A stretch of 64,000 nucleotides of DNA, taken from NCBI GenBank assembly GCA_964036275.1, contig OZ038433.1:29991485-30055484 (forward strand). Direction: 5' to 3'. The notes under the pieces are model-generated. The model saw nothing but the letters and a program-made list of their open reading frames with translations. It searched no databases and was not told the DNA's origin. Positions 35,822 to 47,800 of the stretch are shown in pieces. Numbering within the stretch: position 1 is the first letter of the stretch; every line of letters starts with the position of its first letter. The stretch comes from Litoditis marina. Its lineage: Eukaryota > Nematoda > Chromadorea > Rhabditida > Rhabditidae. The translations under genes and the position numbers were made by a program.

Positions 35822-36977
35822 CGAGACCTTCATGGAAAACTGTTTTGTTCGATTATCAGCAGTTTCAATGCCATTTTTTGTAACGCAATGTAACCCAGAA
35901 CGAAGATACAAATGAATAGGATTATACGTTAAAGATACCGTTTCGCTATAATCTGAGTTTCACGAAAAATTCAAAAAGCTTTAAAAAGTTTCGCAATGTC
36001 TTCGCATAGACCATGCAAAACTTTCATATTGAAAATTTGTAAAATTTGCATAATATCAAGCATTAAAAAAGAGGACATAAACATTTTCACTGTGACGCAA
36101 CTTGACTTGGTTCATTTACGTCCAGATTTATTTTTATTTTGTAGTCTCTAATTGTGTTTTCGTATATGCAAGAAAGTTTTAAAAATATTTTTGTACTTCT
36201 ATAGGCTATTTGGAGCATACCCCGTACGCAACTCCCCTATCGGTGTCATTACGTAAGCCGCTTTTATGAGCAAACGAAGCAAGATAGAGATACAAAAGTA
36301 TATATTTTTGATAATGGTTTTTCATTCGCCAAATGGTCAGATTGTTAACTCATAAGTCAAAATTAGAGCGGGACGGATTCTTTAAATGATAAGTCAAGCA
36401 GCTAGACTTATGTTTCTCTTTTTGTGGAAAGTATAAACAATCGGGTGAACATAACATAATTGTAGTTTGATCTGAGTACGTATGCTAGAAGATCCCGGCA
36501 CCTTCATACCATCCTGCGTCTCTCGCTCTGCCTCACTATTTTGCGTGTCTCACATCCCGGTGGGATGTAAGAGCAGAGAAATAGCGTATGTTCAAGGAGA
36601 CGCAGGATGGGATCAAGGTGCCGGGATCTTCTAGCATACGTACTGAATGAAGCCATGAGTTCGTTAACGAAACCGAATTCAAGAGAGAATTCAGAACAGG
36701 AATCTGAGTATAAATAATGAATATTCAGTCATATTTGCCTTGAAAATAATACTTTTATCAGCTTAATTTACTCGCGCAAGTTTATCATTCATTTGTTGAT
36801 GTTGTTCGAATCGCAGCTTCGTGAATGTTTGTTCACGATCATCGCGTTGTTGTTGATTTTCTCTCTCCATCTCTGCCCCTCTCATTCTTCCGTACTTGCT
36901 CGTATCTATCTCTTTTTCTCGTTTTCTCCTCCTCTCTCACTGTACCTGCCCAAAAACTTCCGCCATATATCATTAAA
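35822..36977. other. Intergenic with one MITE
   Basis: Apart from the family T element at 36475-36643 I see nothing interpretable. CT-rich sequence just before 36978 is probably the 5' region of the next gene. Confidence 0.6.
36475..36643. mobile_element. MITE family T, copy 2
   Basis: About 168 bp between GTACGTATGCTAGAAGATCC and GGATCTTCTAGCATACGTAC, perfect 20 bp inverted ends. The arms also pair through CATCCTGCGTCTC and GAGACGCAGGATG. Confidence 0.8.
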
Positions 36978-38243
36978 ATGTCCTGCTGCTCTCAGGTGCT
37001 CCTTGTTCTTCTGCTGCTCACATCTGTTCAACTAAGTGCTCAGGTTTGTGTTCATTTAGAGCATAAAGACCAGAGATGTATTCGTATTTTAAAGTATCAC
37101 TTTATTTCTTAAGAATAAAACCACATTTTTGTGTGGAAATAGTTCATAGTACGAGTTGAAAGATATGAAAACCGAGCGGCCTAACGTGTGTTCCACAGAA
37201 CTATCTAGGTTTTTTTGCATTCCTACTGAGAGAGAAAGCTGTACGGAAATTATTACAAATTCTCAGTCTGCTTCAGCCCCGTGAATCTTATCGAAAAGGT
37301 GACCGATTCGCGCATTTGGATCTGATTCCCTCTTGAAAACAGTACGTCAAAGATGTATAACAGAACTGGAGTTCGCGTTAAAAAACAAAACAGTCCATGA
37401 AAAATTGGAAGGTGACCTGAGTACGTATGCTAGAAGATCCCAGCAAATTCATCTCAAACTGCATCTCCTCAAACACACGCTGTTTCTCTGCTCTTACATC
37501 CCACCGCGATGTAAGAGACGAGAAATAGTGAGGCAGATCGAAAGACGCAGGATGGGATGAAGGTGCCGGGATCATCTAACATACGTACCCTGTACTATAG
37601 GGTGTCGTAGTAGGAACGGAACCGGCAACAAATGAATGGAGAATCCAACCACTTGAACCAAAACTATAGAGAACAGTTCGATCCCAACCACGAACCATTA
37701 CTTTTCAATTGAACTCAAGTTGAATTCAATTAACTAGTCAATAGTAACCACAACCCTGGGTTGTTTTCGCAAATAAACCATGGTAAACGTTTGAAAGCAA
37801 GGTTACGCTGTAAACCAGCTGTGTAGGGAGTGCCAAATGTATGAAGTTCTCTCTCTTGCCCGAACCGAACCTGCGAGCAAAATTTGTGTAGCAGGCGCTT
37901 ATCACTAACAGCAAAGCTTTGGAATCGAAGACATGTGTGCGTGGACAGCGGAAAGCGACGCATACAGTACCCTCTTGCCTTTCCGTTGGCGACGACTATA
38001 GCCCTTGTATCTTGACTGGGTTTCAGAAATACATTACAACCCCTCGTACATAAATCTATTCACATACATAAAATATGTTATAATCATGTGTTCTATATTC
38101 AGGCGGGTTGCCGGTCTATCTGCGCTAGGTACCGAGCTTGTAGGGCGGTTTCCGCCGGACTCGGAGTGGTTTCGAAGGGTCTGACCAAGGGAGTCATGGC
38201 GGGAATGGGAGAGCTATGTCACAAAGGAAGATGCAAATGTTGA
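36978..38243 (+). CDS. Cationic cysteine-rich secreted peptide, antimicrobial-like
   Basis: Two exons, 36978-37043 and 38103-38243; 68 residues. Residues 1-22 (MSCCSQVLLVLLLLTSVQ...) are a signal peptide, most likely cut after LSAQ, at the exon boundary. The mature 46-residue part has six Cys spaced C-x3-C-x5-C-x25-C-x4-C-x-C, many Arg/Lys and only one acidic residue, with a Gly/Val/Ala-rich middle (AGLGVVSKGLTKG). The end KGRCKC gives the C-x4-C-x-C found in defensin-like folds, but the first three Cys do not fit the usual defensin order, so no family is assigned. Inferred: a secreted, disulfide-bonded antimicrobial or signalling peptide. The 1.06 kb intron holds a family T MITE and a tRNA-promoter element. 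AATAAA follows at 38334. Confidence 0.6.
37421..37588. mobile_element. MITE family T, copy 3
   Basis: GTACGTATGCTAGAAGATCC to GGATCATCTAACATACGTAC, slightly decayed right arm, in the intron of the Cys-rich peptide gene. Confidence 0.75.
37826..38000 (-). mobile_element. tRNA-promoter TIR element, copy 4
   Basis: Minus orientation; TATAGTCGTCGCCAACGGAA at the right end. The tRNA-like part is degenerate (GGTTCGGTTCG for the B box, broken A box). In the intron of the Cys-rich peptide gene. Confidence 0.7.
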
Positions 38244-38333
38244 ATAGTACAAAAAATAATAATTTATATGATACCAATTGATACAATAACACGAGTAACA
38301 GCGTGTTTTCTATGTTTGTTTGTATGCAACGGC

Positions 38334-38339
38334 AATAAA
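38334..38339 (+). terminator. AATAAA poly(A) signal of the Cys-rich peptide gene
   Basis: AATAAA 90 bases after the TGA. Confidence 0.5.
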
Positions 38340-38802
38340 GGAGGACGAACTATGGATTGCTCACTATGCCACACGATGATAAAAACACAAGCTGAACCTT
38401 TCTCCCGTATCACTGAAAGTTGTGTGAGGCTGTTTTGGCGTTAAAATTGAACAGGCGCTGAAAGTTGGTAATAATAGTGTTTGTAACAGTATGATAACAA
38501 AAGATTCAATCAGTATAATTCAGTTTTTAATGGAGAGGCGATCAATTTTCGCATCCGATTCTAATTGTAAGAGTCAAATTAATGTCAACGGAGTTAAAGT
38601 TTGATTTTGATTGCGTGTGGGGTTGGTCTTTCCAAATCAAGTATATACAGTGTATGTTTCCCATTTTGCTGTTTTTGAAGTTTTATATAGCTTGCTTTTC
38701 GGTGGAAATTCGTGAAATATGATGTATTGAGATCACACTACAACGAAAATGTGGTGACTATGGTGTGGGAGACTGAATAGGAAGGATGTGGACTACAATA
38801 TT

Positions 38803-40616
38803 CTAGCTACCAGGATCACGTGCCACTTGTACTCCCTTCCCGTTCACATCGAACACGATGAAAGAGGAGCTTCTGTAAGTATTTACATGAGCAGGACCTA
38901 ACTCGAAGTAAAAAAAAATCATTTATTTATTTATTTATTTATTTATCTACATTCAAAGAATGTGGCACTCGCTCATCAGAGAAAGAGAAGAATGCAACAC
39001 AACGACCGGTAAGTCATGTTATTCGCGTTTTATCGCTTCGAATCACGTTTGTGATGAATATGTAACGTTTTTTTGGGAAAATTTGGGAAACGGGGAACGT
39101 GTAACGTGCTACGGAAACGCCTATTCACGTGGTACGTGTGACAGTCATCATCAACTAGCTATGAGGAATGTTAACTTTGAATTGATCAGTGTTGCTGTTT
39201 GTTTACTTTCACGTCGACCAAACTATGACTAACGTGGTTCACAAAACAACTACTGTTCTCACCTTCTCTGAACTGTAGAAGCAAATACGTATGGATCGTC
39301 GAAAAAAGCCACTGACCACCAGCCGCCAAAATGTTTTTCTAGTTGCTGAAATAAGGAAGAAGGTACATTATTCACTTGGAACGAATTATGCGTGTTTTTT
39401 GGTTATTAAGGACGAACGAGTCTCTTCATACTTTTGTGTCTGCTGCAGATTCATACTATAGTGAGAGCCAAAATTATAAGTTTCTGCCTCTCGCCGGAAT
39501 CGAACCTGAGAGCAAAAGATTCGTAGCTGGGCGCTTACCACTGCGCTATTGGAGTACATGAAGGGCGAGCTTTGGACTCGACGAGATGTGTGCGTACACA
39601 GCGGAAAGTGAGATATACAGTACCCTACCGCCTTTCCGTTGGCGACGACTATACAAAGTATGATTGTGCGCAATACATACAGTGTACACGATCGATAATC
39701 ATAGTTTACTCGATCTGTCGCAGACTAAAACAATCTGAATCTGTCGCAGACTAAAACAATCTGAAGAGGCCCTAACATGTTGGCAGTATGCGGAATGTTA
39801 TTACTATACTATTAATAATATTCCCTACAATATAATCCACTAGTAATATACATAATATCTTAACTTTATGAATTGATTTCTAATAGGAGTAACCGCGCGC
39901 GCGCGTTTTTTCTTATAGCTTACCAGGAAAACAACTAATAAAGTAGTAAATACTCACCTCTCCAATTCTATTTGTCTCCAAGCCCTGCATTGCGAGAACC
40001 CCCGAGTAGTACTTTTCAATTAGAGATTCTGTGAAGAGAATCAGTTGCTTACTGGCCCCGATGGACCGCACTACCTCAATTCGATGATGAGGATATTGGT
40101 GGATACTGAAATTATATATGTCAAAGATTTCAGTGAAATGAACGCTGGGATTCGTTTATTTCTAGACGTGTATTGAATATTGTACACATCGGAAAGTTGT
40201 TGACACCGCTTTTTGATGAGACGCATGTACGGTAAATGGTGATTCTCAGACCATAGGCTGTTAATTACAATTTTGCGTTCGGTCGAAACTGTATTGCAAC
40301 AAATCGAGAGACATAGTGTGCCCCGAAGAGACGTCAGACGACGAGGGGAAAAATCAATACCTATGACAGCCACGCTGTATAAACAGTAATTTACTGTTTT
40401 GCAACGACGCTTGTTCTGAGTACGCAATGAACGTACTTTTATATCCTTCTTTCCAGTCCAATATAGAGATCACACTACAAGTTGAATATTGTGACACCCT
40501 AGACCATACGACGGGGTGATAACTCACAATCGATCACTTTCCACGATAGTTCTGAAGCGGGGTGTGGAGTATGAGTAGCAGGTGCCGCATATGAGAAGAA
40601 CCACAATCAAACTCAT
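38803..40616 (-). CDS. Small secreted protein with faint LC8-like C-terminal half
   Basis: Five in-phase exons on the minus strand: 40616-40528, 40257-40168, 40105-39958, 39345-39263, 38872-38803; 159 residues. It starts with a signal peptide, MSLIVVLLICGTCYS. The second half runs RIEVVRSIGASKQLILF, TESLIEKYYSGVLAMQG, LETNRIGEQLEKHFG, GWWSVAFFDDPYVFASTV, then SSSFIVFDVNGKGVQVAR. The order helix (IGEQLEKHFGGWW), strand, loop, SFIVF, strand resembles dynein light chain LC8 (IAxxIKKEFDKKY...WHCIVG...FIYF). This is a by-eye resemblance only, and a secreted LC8-like fold would be odd. A longer exon 2 from 40393 with a donor at 40538 is also in phase and would give 201 residues; I prefer the short form because its donor is GTGAGT. 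Intron 2 is 62 bases; intron 3 holds a tRNA-promoter element. Convergent with the Cys-rich peptide gene. Confidence 0.5.
38922..38947 (+). repeat. ATTT microsatellite
   Basis: Six or so ATTT units in the last intron of the minus-strand secreted protein gene. Confidence 0.8.
39457..39653 (-). mobile_element. tRNA-promoter TIR element, copy 5
   Basis: Minus orientation, 197 bp, TATAGTCGTCGCCAACGGAA to CACTATA. A box ATAGCGCAGTGGTAAGCG; B box GGTTCGATTCC intact. Confidence 0.8.
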
Positions 40617-41058
40617 TCTGAACAAAATTGTATTTTCTCGAGTTGCATTTAGTCAAGAGTATAATAAGTTGAAATGAGAGAGCATCTTTTCAAAAAAAAA
40701 ACAGGACGATGAAGAAGCTGCACATCTCAGATAGAAGTTGGGGTAGTTGGTCGTAAAAGAAGTGGGCGTGGCTTATCAAAAAATCAACCAATCGCAAGTT
40801 TGGCAGTTGGCCGTTTTTATCCAGGTACATGGCCGTATGAACTTCGGGACTTAGTCGTGAATAAGGGAATTTTGGTTTCATCTTCATCTCATATGAAATA
40901 GTTCAACTTGTTACATGATCAAGAATATATGAAAAACAATGTTTCTTCCATAAAAACAAAATCAGGCTTTTCATTCCAAAAATCATTTTTATTTCAAATC
41001 GAAAATGAGAAGCTAAAAAAAGAAGAAGCTGCTTTTCGTTTGAAAACTTTAAAACTTC

Positions 41059-41059
<1 letters not shown>

Positions 41060-41101
<42 letters not shown>

Positions 41102-41195
41102 TCTTTCTCTCCCTCTCCCTCTCTCTCTCTGTCTTTGTCTCTCTCTCTCCCTCTCCCTCTCTCTCTCTTCTCTCTCTCTCGGTCTCTCTCTCTAG

Positions 41196-41226
<31 letters not shown>

Positions 41227-41292
41227 CCTCCCTCCCTCTCTTTCTTTCTCTCTCTCTCTCTCTCTCTCTCTCCCTCTCTCTCTCTCTGTCTT

Positions 41293-41371
<79 letters not shown>
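41060..41371 (+). repeat. Long CT microsatellite
   Basis: About 310 bases, mostly uninterrupted CT, with a GA tract of the opposite strand sense at 41507-41547. Together they could pair as a long hairpin. Confidence 0.9.
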
Positions 41372-41373
<2 letters not shown>

Positions 41374-41502
41374 GTATTTCTCTTTTCTTACTTTTTCTCA
41401 GTTCGACTTCGCCATTTAGAACGTATTACCGAAATTTATCTCTTGACAGAGAGGGGAAAGGGGGGTAGAGGTAAAGAGACACAAACAGATAAGAGACGAG
41501 GA

Positions 41503-41549
<47 letters not shown>

Positions 41550-41757
41550 GTTCAGCAGCTCTCTTCAGCAAAATAATTGACTCTGCCTCATTTGTTTACT
41601 AACTATACTTTATAAAAACACTGGTTCAATAACCAAAATATTGGAGTTGAAGGTCCAGCTTAGTTAAACCAGAAAGATGTATGCAAATGCCAACCAGACG
41701 TGGCATGTCACAGTTGCCCTCCAGCTATGAAGCATGTTCGCGAGCATCCCGCACCTT

Positions 41758-41826
41758 CAGCTGGTAGCTTAGTGGTAGTGCGCGCGGTAGTAAGATGAGG
41801 GTCGTAGGTTCGATTCCGGGGTTATA
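41758..41826 (+). pseudogene. tRNA-like fragment, probably not functional
   Basis: A-box-like TAGCTTAGTGG at 41765 and perfect B box GGTTCGATTCC at 41808, about 43 bases apart as in a tRNA gene. No acceptor stem can be paired (CAGCTGG versus GGTTATA), and the T stem does not close, so I call it a tRNA-derived remnant. Confidence 0.5.
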
Positions 41827-42284
41827 CAAAACATGCGTAATATAGCTAGAAACTTATTGACAAAGCGCTACATTACGTCCATAAACTTGACTTTTTGAAA
41901 ATTTCACTTATGAAAAGTTTTATTTCACTGGGGACTCCTCAAGCTTGCTTATACCATGCCATAAACGGAGTATTTCGATTGGTGGATCAGTTGTGTCAGT
42001 TTGACCATTCTTGAAAATCCGGGACATCCGTTTTGATTCTGGTACTTAGGCGTATGGATTCCGAGACTTAGTATACGCACGTCTAACTCCCAGAATTCAT
42101 ACGCCTAGGTACTTGAATTGAAACGACCAACTACCCCAAGTTCTGTCATAGATACGGTATAATTAAATAGTCGGATGCGTTTGTAGTTTGATTTTGATGT
42201 CTTTCAAAAAGCGTTCGACGAGTTGTGCTGTGAGACGTGTACGTACAATAACACTCAGCTTTGTTCGTATTCCACGTGCGATAT

Positions 42285-42497
42285 TTTAAAGGAGACCGGA
42301 ACACAACTTGAGAAGAGGTTTTGTTTCGGCCTGCTTTTAACTGTATTGCGATCAGAGAAAACAAATAACTCGTATATTAGTTTTATCAGTTAACGTGACA
42401 TTCACATGACAATTCCGCGCGACACTTAGCGCGTATTATCAAAAGTAGGATACATCAGCTTCACGAGATACCATGTTGCTTTCCGGTCTCCTTTAAA
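42285..42497. mobile_element. MITE family U, copy 1
   Basis: TTTAAAGGAGACCGGA and its near-complement at the ends; about 213 bp. The inverted copy at 57216-57427 shares GTTTTGTTTCGG and a GACATTCACATGA-like word. Confidence 0.7.
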
Positions 42498-43062
42498 TCA
42501 CAACTTCTCTTGTATTAACGTGAACGAAACTAAACTTTAAAGTTGCATGCCACAACAAACATAACAGTGTGTTGACACTTTTACAAGCGTGATACGACAA
42601 ATGTATGAAATAGTCACGTGAGGCGTCAATGAAATATATCAACAACGACGTTACAGATTTAATAAAGTCACCTTTGGTTCACTTTGAAAAGGTTAAATTC
42701 AACTTGGGTTTTTCGAGAAAGAGTGTAAGATGGATGATGGACCGGCACTTATTACAGGACTACTTTGATTCACTCTATGCCCAATTGGTAGCGACCTATA
42801 ATTGTATTATAGAAAACCAGTTCTCCATTCTTTCGAATTTCGGCGTATTGTAAATGGAAGAAAATGTCACAATTGAGACAAACATCAGAAAAAGAAAAGA
42901 GAAATATAAAATAACCCAGTTATTTGGTTAGCTTCTACAACACGACAGAAGTCCAGTTCTACCATTTCTCACAATTATTAGCAACAACATGTGCGGAGCT
43001 CGTGAAAGATAATCATGTTTTTGCTCGACGTACTTGTCCTACTATTTTTCAATTAGTATAAT

Positions 43063-44000
43063 ATATAAGACGCTGCAATTTATATGTCCCCACAAGAAAA
43101 ACTTGAAAATCACTTTCTTGCTCATCGTTGTGTATTTTACTAGGATGCATCAGATATTATACTCGCTGAAAAACGAATATTGCATCAACCATGTGTAAAA
43201 CCACACCGCCAAGTACATGCAAACATGAATCAAGATCGTATACACAAATTCGTTAGAAGCAAAAAAAGTGCAAATAGTAGTGTGCACAAAATCGGTAGAT
43301 CCTGAAATGTGTACACATAAAGTACACAAATATAGTACTACGGAAAATGTGTACATGCACGAATTCTTTACTACGGATATTGTGTATAATCTCTAATTTA
43401 ACGCTTAAATCACAAAAAAACCAGCTGAAAACAGAAAAGGTTCACATAGACACACCAAAATTCTAATAAATTTATGCATTTCTGGAGGTTTACACATTTT
43501 TTAACTTAGGATTTTGAGTAATCTATTAATTCACTTTTTCGGTTTTATCAATTTTGTGCCAGTTCGATAGGTGTATACATCAATATTTTGAGTACATTCT
43601 GTTTTTCCAGTTAATTTTTCATGTGCAAGGTTTTTGAATACACATGGTCACGTTTGATCGAGAGCGGGTGCGTGGCCGTCCAATGGTCCGTTGGCGTGAT
43701 GAACTTGTCGAGGCAGTTCGGAGTTATAACCGAACCGTGAGAAGAGGCCGAGTCCGGCCACCCAATATCCGTGGCGAAGAGATATTCCGAGTATGCAGAG
43801 ATAAGGATATCTGGAGGGCAGTCAAGGAACACCATTTCGCAACGATTTGAAGTGATCTAATAAATCTTGAAATCTTGAAAAAAAATGGTCAAAAGAGAAA
43901 CCACTTTCGTGACAACCGATGTGTATTTTGCACAACATTTTCGAAAAATGTGGGTATTTGTCGGATTCAGTGGGGTCATATATATTGCAGCGTCTTATAT
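43063..44000. mobile_element. TIR element with perfect 17 bp ends
   Basis: ATATAAGACGCTGCAAT at 43063-43079 and its exact complement at 43984-44000, extended imperfectly through TATATGNCCCCAC. It contains the LINE-like coding fragment at 43644-43850 but no transposase. Confidence 0.7.
43644..43880 (+). pseudogene. 3' end of a LINE-type reverse transcriptase
   Basis: The frame 43644-43850 encodes RVRGRPMVRWRDELVEAV and, after a spacer, CRDKDIWRAVKEHHFATI. This is the usual C-terminal tail of RTE/CR1-like polyproteins (GRPxxRWxDxL ... DRxxWRxL). It is followed by AATCTTGAAATCTTGAAA, a short-repeat 3' tail typical of LINEs. No polymerase motifs remain: a 5'-truncated copy. Confidence 0.7.
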
Positions 44001-44895
44001 GTTTGAATACGCTTGTCTGCTGCATGATTTTCTGTTCAATTTGCTTTGCATATTTTAAGAAACTTTGCCATATATAAATTATCTTCTCCGGAATCTTCAG
44101 GTTTCTAGAGGTTTCCAGGCATCATAAAGATACACATCTAAAATTATTAGTGTCGGGACTCTCATTATTATTTTTTAAGAAGTTTTTGAGCAGCAAGTCG
44201 AGTAGATCTCTGCACAAGATAAGCGTTTTCACAGTGACTCGTATTGTATACTCTCGCATTGCCTTGAATTTGTGTACTTGTGTTTAATTACAACGTTTTT
44301 AATTTTTTGGAAAGTTGTATACAAATCATTGCTCTTGAAAAAAAATGAAAATATCGTTTCAATCTGGTGTGTTTCAGTAAGAAAATGAAATAAATTTGCG
44401 TAATGTCTCTTTCATTCGTTTGTAAGTTTATTTTTATCATGCGAATATTAATGGTAACCAAAGAAGAACGGTCCGTAGAGAGTAGTAATGGGCAATGATG
44501 AACTATTATCGACAGCTCATACCAATCACCATACAGATAGTATGGTCCCCTGTGGTGTGAATCGTAATTTGCTCTCTTTGGTTTGAATACGGACCAAACT
44601 ACAACTTTATCTTTATGGTCTAGTCACCACCAATACAAGGTCTGCTCTCGACACAGCAAGCCTGTATGTTCACTCTAAACTTTGATCGTGGTACCTATTA
44701 TATTTCCATCAAAATTCGTATGATCCGACTTGTTTCGAGATCAAACTACTCACATATGGTAACCAATCATTTATCTCCCTTCACTGAAGTGCCATGTGAA
44801 AAGTCACGTGTTCAATCGCGAGTACATTCTATTCGATTATTCTATTCTATGATAACCCCCTATGTGATATTGTAGATTGTAGGTAAACTACGTTG

Positions 44896-47800
44896 ATGAC
44901 GTCATCTAGCTCGCCTTCACCGAGGCGGCTGGACCTCCAGGGAGTTCGTGGTTTGGCAATAATTGCAGTCGTTCTCTTCCATTTCTTCCCCCATCATTTC
45001 CCCAACGGATATGTCGGTGTCGACCAGTGAGTCCTGCTTTATCTCGGAAATCCAGCCTTACATTCACACTCATAGTATAGTGAATGCAAAATTTATAAAA
45101 TTCGGTCTCTCACTGAAATCGAACCTGCAAGCAAAAGTTTTGTAGCACGGCGCTAACCACTGCGCCATTTGAGCACATAACGGGCAAGCGTTGGAATCGA
45201 AGACATGTGTGCGTACACATCGAAAAGTGGGATATACAGTACCCTCACGCCTTTCCGTTGGCAACGACTATAGGGTTGCTAAAGTATTAGAAAAAATGTG
45301 CTCAGTGAAAGGTGCCACACAATTACACTTTTCACTGAGCGCATATTTCATAATTCCATCCAAAAGTCTTTTTGACAACAAATACCTTTGTTCAATTCAA
45401 TATAATACTAATTTTAAAGTTGTGTTAGGATATTAATATCAACAAACAATATTTGTGTCAATAGGTCGTTTTGAATGTTGAAGTTATGTAAATGTGCTCT
45501 TGAAAGATGAAAACATTTCGTGTTCATCTTGTACTGAGCTTTAAAAGTTCTGTTTGGTTCAGTTTTTCGTCCAAAATCTCACACGTTGACTGTTACATAC
45601 AGACATCTCGAACTACCGCTGTAAATTAGCACAAAGTTTGTCAAACTAAATAAACGCGAAATATGGAGGACTCAGACTACCTACGTGTCTCTGATCTACA
45701 CACTTTCTCGCTGAAATCAATCAATGAGAGAGAAAGAGAGAGAGAGAAACAGAGAAACAGAGATAGAATGAGATAGCACAAAGGTCGATGGGACGCAGAC
45801 AGTATCAAACCGTCTGCGTCTTGCTGACTTGTTCAGTCCCTCGTCGGATAAACCCACTAACTAAGATAATAATCGACTAACTCGGCGGGAACTATCTGAG
45901 AAAAGTTATAAATTTAGTGAATTTTCTCTAGTTTTTATTGCGCCAGATTTGTGTTCTTGTACATTGACTTTTCCAGATTCTTCGTGCTTTCTGGTTACCT
46001 AATTTCTATGGTTTTCAAGAAAGAAGGCAGTATCAATGTGGCATCCATTAAAGAGTTCTACTATCGTAGAGTGAGAAGAATCGTTCCACTCTATCTTCTC
46101 CTCGTGTTTTTCGTTCTTATTGGTCTGGTAACCGTATTCCCCAAAAGTAACTTGAAAACTAACTTGGATTCCGCCTTTTATGCTCTATTATTTCTATCAA
46201 ATGCTCAAGGAGATGACCCTAGCAAGGCTTACAAAATTCAGGTATATCTTATAGTTGATTAGTTGATTCCATTTGCACTGAGACGACATTATGCAAAAAT
46301 TTTCGGTTTTTCGATGAAATCAAATTTTCTCGAAAGGTTCTCTTCTTTACGAGTGTTGTGTATTTTGCCCGTTATTGTTTACTCGTAAGTGTGGTTGCTA
46401 ATCACACTTGTACTCACTTCCAGTTTCCCTATTATCTTGTAGAACAAACTCTAGTAATAAGATATTTGTTCTATAGATAACAATAAGAAAGATAATCACT
46501 TGCTACAATAACTTGCTATACGAACTCTGGTTCTATACAGAACTTGCACTCAACTAGCTAGATTCACTAGACTAGATAGATACTAGAACTCACAAGAACT
46601 CACAGCTCACACGAACTGGGCTCGAACTGACTAAGAACTAGAGCGCACGCCTTTTATAGACAAGTGGGCGTGGCTCGACTATTCTAGAACACGTGAGAAA
46701 TAGTATACAATAGGCAGAGACTTAGACACGATAGGGTGAGATAGTGTGCGGGCGCAAGAGAACCAGACCACGAGAGCCAGACGCACGAGAGTTATAGACG
46801 TAGAGGACATTGCGCGAGGCGCAGACATGACGTAATACTCACGTAGATGATTAGCATAATCAACTACACAACACCTCCCCTTTTGACTAAGAGAACGGGG
46901 CAAAGATAACAAAAGTTATAAGTTACGAAGAGAGAAACGTAGACTACCAGAACTAGGCTGTAGACAGCTTCGGCCAAAAGGTAAACCAACAGATTGCTGT
47001 AGACAGCTTCAGCTATTGAACCATTTGCACAGGACCAGATAGAGTTAACCACGTAGAGGACTCTCAACACGTAGACACGACATCGGAGGGACCCACGTAG
47101 TTGACCATGACATCAGAACGACTCGGTAGACCACTTTCTTCTTCCACGACCACCCGGTTGGCACTCACAGAACTATCTCTCATTTCCATTCCATTTGCAC
47201 TTGCACATACTTTTTGCAAAGTATTGACTTCAGAACTATTGACTTGCGATTCACCTTTCGCTTGAACTTGCATGCACTCCGTAGAAATCACTGTTTCTGA
47301 ACTATTTCCGTTATCCCTCTTGGATAAGTTACCACTTTCGCATGCTTTCGCCATCATTCTCAAATGATGCTCCAAATACTCACTTTGTCTCATCCAATCA
47401 AGACCAATCATACTTTTTGCTTCACTCACGTATGCATAACCTGTACCATGTTCACCTCTCAAGATGAACTCACATTTCAATTGACCAATTATTCGCATTC
47501 GAAATCCATTGGCATTGAGCACTCGAACTCTTGACTTTTCCAGTCTTGGTTTTCCAATTTGCTTCCAATCGTTCACATTCAATAATGTAACATCTGAACC
47601 AGTATCCATTTGGAATTGCATTGTAGAACCATTCACTTTCACAGGTAGGTAACGTCGCACTTTGTTAACCTTCGCATATACTCCTTCCCCTTCAACAACA
47701 ACTGAGTTGTTCACTCGGGTCGTACTATTGCTTGCATTGAACTTTTGAATCCTGTCACAAAATCGCTCTTTGTGACCTACTCTTTCGCACTTGTTGCACC

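Larger units (their letters stand above)
40617..44895. other. Repeat-rich intergenic stretch before the OAC gene
   Basis: No supportable protein gene. Contents: inverted pair TTGGGGTAGTTGGTCG (40737) / CGACCAACTACCCCAA (42122), a long CT tract, a GA tract, a tRNA-like fragment, MITE U copy 1, and a TIR element carrying a LINE-like fragment, inserted in a dispersed repeat (about 43015-44420; uninterrupted relative at 61100-61490). Confidence 0.6.

Noticed and set aside
39386..39673. 95-residue minus frame, similar to frames at 15835, 19502, 29745, 45070 and 51882
   Set aside because: All are translations of the tRNA-promoter transposon, not a gene family.
41135..41419. Long Ser/Leu frames in CT tracts (also 8942, 22650)
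   Set aside because: Translation of a microsatellite in three frames; not coding.
41758..41826. Functional tRNA gene
   Set aside because: A and B boxes are present but neither the acceptor nor the T stem pairs.
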